Part shown: piece after piece, positions 1-6,854 of the stretch | How the letters are laid out: each line of letters opens with the position of its first letter | How positions within the stretch are numbered: position 1 is the stretch's first letter | Assembly: GCF_000635915.2 (NCBI RefSeq) | Contig: NZ_CP015614.1 | Coordinates: forward strand, 2,888,501 to 2,952,500 | Direction of reading: 5' to 3' | Origin: Brevundimonas naejangsanensis | GTDB taxonomy: Bacteria; Pseudomonadota; Alphaproteobacteria; Caulobacterales; Caulobacteraceae | Length of the DNA: 64,000 nucleotides | Program-made: the position numbers and the translations under genes | The notes under the pieces: model-generated | Told to the model about the DNA's origin: nothing | The model's database searches: none | Seen by the model: the letters and a program-made list of their open reading frames with translations, nothing else

Positions 1-2
1 TG

Positions 3-536
3 GCCCGCGCGGCGCATCACCTGGGCCTCAACGACCGCTGGGAAGTGTGGCGCGAGCGGGCGCGCGTCATCCGCGAGCGCATCGAGGCCGAGGCCTATCT
101 GCCCGACGAGGGTCGCTTCGCCGCCAGCTTCGGCGGGACGGAACTGGACGCCGCGCTGCTGCAGATGACCGACCTGGGCTTCCTCGACGCCCGCGATCCG
201 CGCCAGGTGAAGACCTTCGAGGCGATCGAGCGCGACCTGAAGCGCGGCCCCTATCTGTTCCGCTACATCCACCCGGACGACTTCGGCGAGCCGGAGACCG
301 CCTTCAACTTCTGCACCTTCTGGTACATCGAGGCGCTGGCGCTGAACGGCCGGGTCGAGGAGGCGCGCGTCATCTTCGAGGAGATGCTCAGCCGCCGCAC
401 CCATGCGGGCCTGCTCAGCGAGGACATTTCGATCCAGGACGGCGAGCTGTGGGGCAACTACCCTCAGACCTATTCTCTGGTCGGGATCATCAACTGCGCG
501 GTCCTGCTCAGTCGTTCGTGGCAGGACGCCCGATGA
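3..536 (+). CDS. Glycoside hydrolase family 15 (glucoamylase/trehalase-like), C-terminal part
   Basis: The 5' part of this gene lies outside the window; about 177 C-terminal residues are visible, in frame from the first bases. The segment has the look of the last helices of a GH15 (alpha/alpha)6 barrel: alternating helical stretches, FNFCTFWYIEAL, and a C-terminal stretch reading LLSEDISIQDGELWGNYPQT that is typical of GH15 enzymes, where an acidic residue near this point acts as catalytic base. GH15 proteins hydrolyse alpha-glucosidic bonds, and bacterial members near otsA are often trehalases. The stop overlaps the next start as ATGA, so the two genes are translationally coupled. Coupling to a trehalose-6-phosphate synthase gene points to trehalose turnover, but substrate specificity cannot be told from this fragment. 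Confidence 0.85.
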   Translation, partial: ARAAHHLGLNDRWEVWRERARVIRERIEAEAYLPDEGRFAASFGGTELDAALLQMTDLGFLDARDPRQVKTFEAIERDLKRGPYLFRYIHPDDFGEPETAFNFCTFWYIEALALNGRVEEARVIFEEMLSRRTHAGLLSEDISIQDGELWGNYPQTYSLVGIINCAVLLSRSWQDAR

Positions 537-1903
537 GCCGCCTGATCGTCGTCTCCAATCGCGTCTCCGCGCCGAAAGACCCGGCGGCGGGCTCTGCGGG
601 CGGGCTGGCCATGGCCCTGTCGGCGGCGCTGCGGAAATATGAGGGGCTGTGGTTCGGCTGGTCGGGCGAGACCGTGGAGCGGTTCACCGGCGAGCTCAAC
701 ATCGAGGATCGCGCCGGCGTCACGGTGGCCACCGTCGATCTGGAGCCGCAGGATGTCGATGAATATTACAACGGCTACGCCAACAAGACCCTGTGGCCGC
801 TGTTCCATCACCGCGTCGACCTGACCGCCTATGAGCGGTCCTATGGCGAGGGTTATGAGCGCACCAACCGCCGTTTCGCCGAGGTGCTGCAGCCCCTGCT
901 CCAGCCGGACGACGTGATCTGGATTCACGACTACCACATGATCCCGATGGCGCGGGACCTGCGCCGGCTGGGCGTGAAGAACCGCATCGGCTTCTTCCTG
1001 CATACGCCCTGGCCTGCGCGGCAACTGCTCGTCACCCTGCCGCATCACCGGCGGCTGGTGAAATCCATGTTCCATTTCGACCTGCTGGGCTTCCAGACCC
1101 GCGAGTGGATGGAGCTGTTCCAGCGCTACGTCGAGGTCGAGGCCAAGGGCGTGGTCGGACCCGGCGGCCGGGTCGAAGCCTTCGACCGCAGCGTCCAACT
1201 CGGCGTCTTTCCGATCGGCATCGACGTGGACGGTTTCTTGGCGGCGCGCGATTCGCTGCTGGGCCAGAAGACCTATGACCGGATCGCGGCCAGCGCCGCC
1301 TTCCGCTCCATGATCGTGGGGGTGGACCGGCTTGACTATTCAAAGGGGCTGGAACAGCGCCTGCTCGGCTATGAGCAGTTCCTGGAAGACAATCCGTCGA
1401 TGCGCGGCGATGTCTTCCTGCTGCAGGTGACGCCGATCTCGCGCGACGACGTGGATACCTATCAGGACATCCGGGCGCGGCTGGACGCCCTGGCCGGACG
1501 CATCAACGGCGCCTACGCCGACATGGACTGGCAGCCGATCCGCTATCTGAATCGCACCTTCCGACGCGACCAGCTGGCGGGCATCTATCGCGCCGCCCGG
1601 GTCGGGCTGGTGACTCCGCTACGCGACGGCATGAACCTGGTGGCCAAGGAATACGTCGCGGCCCAAAACCCCGACGATCCCGGGGTGCTGATCCTGTCCC
1701 GCTTCGCCGGCGCCGCTGAACAGATGGGCGAGGCCCTGCTGGTCAACCCCTTCAGCCGTGAAGAACTGTCCGACGCCATCCACAAGGCCCTGACCATGCC
1801 CCGGGAAGAGCGCATTCGAAAGTGGAAGGCGCTGATGCAGGTTGTCCGCGACACCGACGTCGCCCACTGGCGCGATCAGTTCGTGCGCGCGCTGATCAAC
1901 TGA
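533..1903 (+). CDS. otsA: Trehalose-6-phosphate synthase (GT20)
   Basis: Encodes 456 residues, the usual OtsA length. It makes trehalose 6-phosphate from glucose 6-phosphate and a nucleoside-diphosphate glucose, in the cytoplasm. Visible GT20 marks are the N-terminal VVSNRV strand and GGLAMAL glycine loop, WIHDYHM with the conserved His, FFLHTPWP, the nucleotide-sugar site VGVDRLDYSKGL with its Arg and Lys, and DGMNLVAKEYVA near the C-terminus. The ATG at 533 is chosen because it overlaps the preceding GH15 stop and begins exactly at the family N-terminus. No otsB (phosphatase) gene follows; it may precede the GH15 gene outside the window. After the stop, about 180 bases of AT-richer DNA lead into a region of different composition. 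Confidence 0.95.
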   Translation: MSRLIVVSNRVSAPKDPAAGSAGGLAMALSAALRKYEGLWFGWSGETVERFTGELNIEDRAGVTVATVDLEPQDVDEYYNGYANKTLWPLFHHRVDLTAYERSYGEGYERTNRRFAEVLQPLLQPDDVIWIHDYHMIPMARDLRRLGVKNRIGFFLHTPWPARQLLVTLPHHRRLVKSMFHFDLLGFQTREWMELFQRYVEVEAKGVVGPGGRVEAFDRSVQLGVFPIGIDVDGFLAARDSLLGQKTYDRIAASAAFRSMIVGVDRLDYSKGLEQRLLGYEQFLEDNPSMRGDVFLLQVTPISRDDVDTYQDIRARLDALAGRINGAYADMDWQPIRYLNRTFRRDQLAGIYRAARVGLVTPLRDGMNLVAKEYVAAQNPDDPGVLILSRFAGAAEQMGEALLVNPFSREELSDAIHKALTMPREERIRKWKALMQVVRDTDVAHWRDQFVRALIN

Positions 1904-2082
1904 AAGCGCTGTCGGCTTTGAGGCGCTGCAGCGATCGAGCGCGACCTTTTGACGCACATAAATTTTTCTCAGACCGCGGACCATTCGTCTTATTTGAATG
2001 ACAGTAACGCGTAGATCGGCACTCCCTCGGTATTAATAACGACGATCTTGCGGTTTAGTTTTAGATTGCATTGGTCGCTTAG

Positions 2083-2493
2083 ATGAAGACAGTCATTACA
2101 TACGGCACTTTTGACCTGTTTCATGTCGGGCACCTGAGAATTCTCACTCGTGCTAAGGCGTTAGGTAACCGACTGATTGTTGCGGTCTCCACGGACGAGT
2201 TTAATTTCGTCAAAGGTAAGTCTTCCGTGATTCCCTATGCTTCTCGAGCTGAAATCGTCGCAGGACTGAGTTGTGTTGATCAAGTCATACCGGAAGAGAA
2301 TTGGGATCAGAAGATTTCTGATATCAAGAATTGGTCAGTTGATGTTTTTGTCATGGGGCATGACTGGGACGGCAAGTTTGATTATCTGTCGGATTATTGT
2401 GAAGTGACCTATCTTGATAGGACCAGTGGCGTGTCTTCTACAATGATTAAGCGCACTGTCGGCGCGTCTAGTTCTTCCGCGATTGGTTTCTAG
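2083..2493 (+). CDS. Glycerol-3-phosphate cytidylyltransferase-like protein (TagD/GCT family)
   Basis: 136 residues, the length of the single-domain cytidylyltransferases. The nucleotidyltransferase fold is shown by TYGTFDLFHVGHLRIL with the HxGH motif near residues 16-19 and by the C-terminal RTSGVSST, matching the RTxGxSTT signature of TagD-type enzymes. TagD makes CDP-glycerol from CTP and glycerol 3-phosphate; closely related enzymes act on other polyol phosphates or ethanolamine phosphate, so the exact substrate is open. The gene is visibly more AT-rich than its surroundings and no clear Shine-Dalgarno precedes the ATG, which suggests acquisition by transfer. It sits 12 bases before a TagF-like transferase that would use CDP-glycerol, which favours the CDP-glycerol reading. 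Confidence 0.8.
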   Translation: MKTVITYGTFDLFHVGHLRILTRAKALGNRLIVAVSTDEFNFVKGKSSVIPYASRAEIVAGLSCVDQVIPEENWDQKISDIKNWSVDVFVMGHDWDGKFDYLSDYCEVTYLDRTSGVSSTMIKRTVGASSSSAIGF

Positions 2494-2505
2494 GGTTGTA
2501 TAGTT

Positions 2506-3801
2506 TTGGCTAAATCTACCAGTGTGTATCTTTTCTCGTCGCAGGAGAAAGATAAGTATTGTTTAGACCCTTTGGTGTCTAATCTGAAGCCGTATTTCAA
2601 GGACGTATTTTCTTTGTCATTCGATAAAATCTGCTCTGATATGGCCAGATTTTCTGTCGATGAATGTCCGGTCGCTATATTTTCTTCTTTGTCCGCTTAT
2701 GACTTTGCTAAATTTGTCAGGGGCGGTCGTCCGTTCGTGGCGGTAGGCCTGGAGCACGGCGTGGCTCCATTTAAAGCTTATACCTACAATCCAAGATTTC
2801 TTGAGTACGACTGCTATGTTTCGCCTACCCGTCTATGGGCGAGAAGGTTGTCGTCTCTTCATCCGCGCTACGCGAACAAGTTTACTGAAGTCGCCTATCC
2901 GCGGATGGATGATCTGGTTTCGCGTTGCGACAGGCGCCGAGGCGAGAGCCATTCCGCCTGGTCAGGTGCGCAGCAGAGCGAAAGAGATCTGGTCATCCTG
3001 TCGTGGGGCGTGGATTTTTCGACCGTGCGGCGCATGCCGGACCGGGCGGGGGTCGTCTATCTGGTGCATCCTTCGATCGCCAAGGCGGCGCGTCGAACCA
3101 AGTTGAAGCACGCCAAGATCGTGGTTTCGACGCCCGACGACGCGGCCGCCCTGATTGTCGGAGCCAATCGGATTTTCGGTGATTTTTCGTCGATGACGCT
3201 GGAAGCCGCCGTCTTGAACCCTTCAGTCTATATGTTCGTAGACCGACGGTTCTATGGATCGGACTGTGATCTGAACCCGAGCTTCTTTGATCGTTCGGAT
3301 GCAGCCTTCGGCCGCGTGGAGCATGCCGATTGCTCCTTGCCTATTCAGCGCGTGCTCGACCTTGAGGGATTGAAGCGCGCCTTGGCTGGCGAGACGGTCG
3401 CTCCTGAAGCCGCGGTCGTGTCGTGGGCCGTCGAGGGAATGTTGCCCAAGGCCACGGGAGATCAAGGCGCGCAGGCGGCTGCTTTGATCGGCCGCGTCGC
3501 GGCGGCCCTCTTGCCCGAGAAACGAAAGCTGGCGACGATGTCGCCCAACCTGCTGGCCCTGAAGGCGGTTGAATCCGCCTACTATGACGTCCTGGGCCGC
3601 CAGCCTGATTATCCGGCGGCGCTGTCGCATGCGCGGAACTGGTTGAACAACCCAGCGCCGCGCCCTGCCAAGACCATCAGTCTGTACAATACGTTTGCGC
3701 AAAGCGCCGAGGGGCAGAAACGCTGGGTCGCAGGCAATTTCCAGCTGCCCGAAGTGCGAGTGGAGGCTATGGCTGGCGATGTGTCGGAAATCGTCAGCTA
3801 G
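2506..3801 (+). CDS. TagF/TagB-like CDP-glycerol glycerophosphotransferase with a DUF4214-like C-terminal segment
   Basis: 431 residues from a TTG start (an AGGG lies about 10 bases upstream; start uncertain). The family is suggested by LEHGVAPFK (His84, equivalent to the conserved HG motif of CDP-glycerol:poly(glycerophosphate) glycerophosphotransferases), VHPSI near residue 188, and IFGDFSSMTLEAAVL at about 223-237, which resembles the ISDYSS nucleotide-binding motif of that family. The last 90 residues are different: AYYDVLGRQPD resembles a DUF4214-type helical module seen in other proteins of this window. Base composition changes inside the gene: the first ~140 codons are AT-rich, the rest GC-rich. 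It would transfer glycerol phosphate (or another polyol phosphate) to a surface glycan. Alternatives are other GT-B transferases of capsule loci. Confidence 0.6.
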   Translation: MAKSTSVYLFSSQEKDKYCLDPLVSNLKPYFKDVFSLSFDKICSDMARFSVDECPVAIFSSLSAYDFAKFVRGGRPFVAVGLEHGVAPFKAYTYNPRFLEYDCYVSPTRLWARRLSSLHPRYANKFTEVAYPRMDDLVSRCDRRRGESHSAWSGAQQSERDLVILSWGVDFSTVRRMPDRAGVVYLVHPSIAKAARRTKLKHAKIVVSTPDDAAALIVGANRIFGDFSSMTLEAAVLNPSVYMFVDRRFYGSDCDLNPSFFDRSDAAFGRVEHADCSLPIQRVLDLEGLKRALAGETVAPEAAVVSWAVEGMLPKATGDQGAQAAALIGRVAAALLPEKRKLATMSPNLLALKAVESAYYDVLGRQPDYPAALSHARNWLNNPAPRPAKTISLYNTFAQSAEGQKRWVAGNFQLPEVRVEAMAGDVSEIVS

Positions 3802-3821
3802 TCCGTGACGGCGCGGGCGGG

Positions 3822-3850
3822 GGGGCCGGGGCGCCGGTCGCCCCGGCCCC
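3822..3850. terminator. 12-bp GC hairpin after the TagF-like gene (terminator-like, no T tract)
   Basis: A perfect 12-bp inverted repeat (GGGGCCGGGGCG and its complement) with a 5-base loop CCGGT lies 20 bases after the stop codon. There is no run of T after it, so it may act as an RNA-stabilising or weak termination hairpin rather than a full intrinsic terminator. Confidence 0.5.
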
Positions 3851-4098
3851 GTCTGGCCGCTGCCAAAAATGGCGCGTTCCGCGTGGCCTAGCGGTTCATC
3901 GCTTGTTCAGGTTCACTAGAACACCAAGGCAAACTTGTCAGGCACGCGGCGGGATCGGCTTTTTGTGTTGAAACGGCGCCACAGTCGCCATAATCAGCGC
4001 TAGAGCTGGGAACCGCTGCACTGCAACGTCGTTCGGGTTTGGAGCGCCGGTGCAGGACATGTGTCGGGGATCGGATCAACTACGAGTGTGAGGACACC
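3851..4098. other. Intergenic leader before the OmpA gene
   Basis: About 250 bases without a convincing gene. A GCTAGAGC at roughly 4001-4008 resembles the -10 element of Caulobacter housekeeping promoters (GCTANAWC), but no well-spaced -35 was found. The segment probably holds the promoter and 5' UTR of the downstream outer-membrane protein gene. Confidence 0.3.
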
Positions 4099-5253
4099 AT
4101 GAAGCTGAAACTTCTGGCCAGTGTCGCTGCGGCCGGGCTGTTCGCAGCCGGCGCTGCATCGGCTGAGCCCGATGGCTGGTACGGCGCGATCGACGCCGGC
4201 TACCACATCATCGACGACATCAATACGGAAGCCTCGGCGACCGGCCACAACTGGAACTGGGAAGTCAACGACGGCTGGGCGGCTTTTGCTCGCCTGGGCT
4301 ACCGTTTCAACCCGAACTGGCGCGCTGAACTCGAAGGCGGCTACCGCTCGGGCGACATCGGCACCGTGCGCGCCGTCTCGGGTCCGCAGGGCCTGTGCAA
4401 CCTGACGCCGGCCACCGGTCCGTGCCACTCGCCGGAAGGCGACATCACGTCGACCACCCTGATGGCCAACGTCATCTATGACTTCGGCACGCCGGACTGG
4501 ACCCTGCGTCCGTTCGTCGGCCTGGGCGTGGGCGTCAACCGCGTCAACACCGACACCGTCGGCCGCCTGCGTCAGACGCCGGGCGTGACCTTCGGCGCTG
4601 ACGACAGCTCGACCAAGTTCGCCGCCCAGGCGATCGCCGGTCTGGCCTGGGCCGTCTCGGACCGCGCCAACGTCGACCTGACGTACCGTTACCTGACGGG
4701 CGACATGGAGTTCGACACCCGCACCTCGGGCACGGGCGCCATTCCGTTCGGCACCCTGGCGGGCGACTATGACCAGTCGCACACCGTGACGCTGGGCCTG
4801 CGCTATGCGTTCGGCGCCGAGCCGGTCGCCCCGCCGCCGCCGCCCCCGCCGCCGCCGCCCCCGCCGCCTCCCCCGCCGCCGCCCCCGCCGCCGCCTCCGC
4901 CGCCTCCGGCCAAGCCGGCTGCCCGTCAGTTCGTGGTCTACTTCGACTTCGACCGTTCGGACCTGACGGCGGAAGCCCGCTCGGTGGTGACGCAAGCCGC
5001 CAACTACGCCAAGTCGGGCGCTCCGACGCGCGTGCTGGTGGTCGGCCACACCGACACCTCGGGCAACGCGGCCTACAACATGGGCCTGTCCAACCGCCGT
5101 GCGCGCACCGTGGCTGACGCCCTGGTCGCTCAAGGCGTCAACGGCGGCGTGATCTCGCTGGACGGCAAGGGCGAAACCGCCCCGGCCAAGGCCACCGGCG
5201 ACGGCGTGCGCGAGCCGCTGAACCGCCGCGCCACCGTCGACATCAACTTCTAA
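4099..5253 (+). CDS. OmpA-family outer membrane protein with a 26-proline linker
   Basis: 384 residues from the ATG at 4099, preceded by GTGAGGA; an upstream in-frame ATG at 4039 is rejected because the signal peptide starts at 4099. Residues 1-22 are a Sec signal peptide ending ASA, then EPDGWY. Residues 23 to about 240 look like an eight-stranded OmpA/OprF-type barrel with alternating strands and two Cys in a loop (CNLTPATGPC). Residues 245-270 are 26 consecutive prolines. Residues 275-384 form the OmpA peptidoglycan-binding domain: VYFDFDRSDLT, GHTDTSGN, LSNRRA, and a terminal RRATVDINF. The protein ties the outer membrane to peptidoglycan across the periplasm, the proline stretch acting as a rigid spacer. 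It appears monocistronic, with hairpins on both sides. Confidence 0.93.
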   Translation: MKLKLLASVAAAGLFAAGAASAEPDGWYGAIDAGYHIIDDINTEASATGHNWNWEVNDGWAAFARLGYRFNPNWRAELEGGYRSGDIGTVRAVSGPQGLCNLTPATGPCHSPEGDITSTTLMANVIYDFGTPDWTLRPFVGLGVGVNRVNTDTVGRLRQTPGVTFGADDSSTKFAAQAIAGLAWAVSDRANVDLTYRYLTGDMEFDTRTSGTGAIPFGTLAGDYDQSHTVTLGLRYAFGAEPVAPPPPPPPPPPPPPPPPPPPPPPPPPPAKPAARQFVVYFDFDRSDLTAEARSVVTQAANYAKSGAPTRVLVVGHTDTSGNAAYNMGLSNRRARTVADALVAQGVNGGVISLDGKGETAPAKATGDGVREPLNRRATVDINF

Positions 5254-5260
5254 GGCTCAA

Positions 5261-5284
5261 GGGGGCCGGTTCATCCCGGCCCCC
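5261..5284 (+). terminator. Hairpin after the OmpA gene
   Basis: A 9-bp stem (GGGGGCCGG / CCGGCCCCC) with the loop TTCATC starts 8 bases after the stop. No T run follows, so it is called a terminator-like hairpin only. Confidence 0.5.
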
Positions 5285-5327
5285 GCGACCATAGAAGCGT
5301 CGATAAGAACCTTCCGCCGAGCTCAGG

Positions 5328-6683
5328 TTGCTGAGTTCGGCGGTTGTGTTTGAGCTTCAGGCGGCGCACAGGCCTTATCGGCTTGTCCATCGGGGTCTGA
5401 AGTTTAATAAGGCTCTGTCGCTAGAGAGATATCAGCGTTTGCTCGCGCCCTTCGATCCAGACCAGCCGGTCGCCGGCCTAAAGGCTCCTGTCGACCTGAC
5501 CGGAAGGCGGTTCCTCATGGTGTCCGCGCCCTTCGGGCGGTTCGGGCGCAGGCTGGCGCGCGCCATCGAGAGCCGGGGCGGTGAAGTGCGCCGCATGTTG
5601 TTCAACGCCGGCGACCTTTCGAACTGGGCGCGGAGCGGCGGGCTCGCCTATCGCCGTCCCGCCAGCGAGTGGCCGCAGGACGTCGCGCGTCTGGCTAAAG
5701 AGTTCACCGACATCATCCTTTTCGGAGAGGGCGGCCCCTATAATCAGGGCGTGCTGACCCAGGCCAAACAGCTTCCCGCCCGTGTCTGGGTTCTGGAAAA
5801 CGGTTACTTCCGCCCCGATTGGATCACTCTGGAGCGCAACGGCGTCAATGCGTCGAGCGGACTGCCGCGCTCGGGCGCCGGCTATCCGCCGCCGCCGCCG
5901 GAACTGCCGATTTCAAGACCTGTCGGCAAGATCCTGCCGCATCACGTGCTCAACATCAGCTTCTATCATGCGGTCCAGCCCTTCGGCCGTTTGATGTTCC
6001 CGCACTATCGCCACTACTACAGCGCTTCGCCTTGGCGACAGTGCGTGGGCCACGTGCGGCGATATCTGGCCCTGGCGGTCTCGGGCGCGAAGAGCCGGGA
6101 TGTCGAGCGTCTTCAGGCTAAGGGCGACTTCTTCATCGCCTGCCTGCAGCGGGACGGCGACGCCCAACTGCTGCGCTACTCCGAGATTCACGACAATCTG
6201 TCCTTCCTGGATCGGGTGATGGCCAGCTTCGCCCGCTCGGCGCCGGCGTCGACGCGGCTGCTTGTCAAAAATCATCCGCTGGATCCCGGCGTGATCAACC
6301 TGGGCCGCGAGACGCGGCGCCTGGCGGCCAAGCATGGCCTGACCGGCCGGGTCGACTTCCTCGACGGCGGCAATCTGGCCCAATTGTGCCGTGCGTCACA
6401 GGGTATGGTCGTCAATAACTCCAGCGCGGCCTTGTCGGCGCTTGGTTTCGGCACGCCGGTCAAGGTTCTCGGCCAGGCCTTCTTTGATTTCGAGGGGCTG
6501 ACCGACCAGAAGCCTCTGGACGCCTTCTGGCGCGCGCCCGCTCCCGCGGACCGCAGCCTGTTTACGGCCTTCCGCGCCTATGTGATCAACAGGACCCAGA
6601 TCAACGGGAACTATCACGAGCCGCGCGCTCTGGATGCGACCGCCGAGCGCGTGGCCGACGCCCTGGCGACACGCCTGACCTAG
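5328..6683 (+). CDS. KpsS-like capsule polysaccharide transferase (Capsule_synth family)
   Basis: 451 residues if translation begins at the TTG at 5328; the start is uncertain (GTG at 5346 is an alternative; the conserved domain begins near RRFLMVSAPFG, residue ~60). The order of motifs matches KpsS: SAPFGRFGRRLA, MLFNAGD, VLENGYFRPDWITLE, NGVNASSGLPR, KNHPLDPG, NNSSAALSALGFGTPVKVLG, and FFDFEGLTDQKPLDAFW. KpsS adds beta-Kdo residues to the lipid acceptor on which group 2-type capsules are built, on the cytoplasmic face of the inner membrane. No KpsC, KpsE, KpsD or ABC exporter is visible. Its position just after the CDP-glycerol pair and OmpA suggests that the 2-6.7 kb block belongs to capsule or surface polymer synthesis. 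Confidence 0.85.
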   Translation: MLSSAVVFELQAAHRPYRLVHRGLKFNKALSLERYQRLLAPFDPDQPVAGLKAPVDLTGRRFLMVSAPFGRFGRRLARAIESRGGEVRRMLFNAGDLSNWARSGGLAYRRPASEWPQDVARLAKEFTDIILFGEGGPYNQGVLTQAKQLPARVWVLENGYFRPDWITLERNGVNASSGLPRSGAGYPPPPPELPISRPVGKILPHHVLNISFYHAVQPFGRLMFPHYRHYYSASPWRQCVGHVRRYLALAVSGAKSRDVERLQAKGDFFIACLQRDGDAQLLRYSEIHDNLSFLDRVMASFARSAPASTRLLVKNHPLDPGVINLGRETRRLAAKHGLTGRVDFLDGGNLAQLCRASQGMVVNNSSAALSALGFGTPVKVLGQAFFDFEGLTDQKPLDAFWRAPAPADRSLFTAFRAYVINRTQINGNYHEPRALDATAERVADALATRLT

Positions 6684-6854
6684 GGTCGCCGAACGGCTCT
6701 CGGTATGGTGTGGCTCTCAGGACACCCTTGGGCGCTGTCATCGTTCTGTCATCCAGTTGTCGTCCGAGCGTCTGATGGGGGGCCTAAAGCCGCCCCATCA
6801 ATGACCGCGCTGATTGCCGTTCTGGCAACTGCGTCGAAAAGGATCACAGCACCC

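Noticed and set aside
3880-3925. tRNA-like string (TGGCCTAGCGG ... GGTTCACTAGAAC)
   Set aside because: It resembles tRNA D- and T-loop elements but the spacing is far too short for an anticodon arm, and no acceptor stem forms.
4831-4908. Assembly artefact in the proline tract
   Set aside because: Codons are mixed and the frame is kept through to a complete OmpA domain, so the tract is read as real.
6705-6854. 50-codon upstream start of the Oar-like receptor
   Set aside because: The signal peptide and a ribosome-binding site mark 6855; an internal signal peptide would not function.
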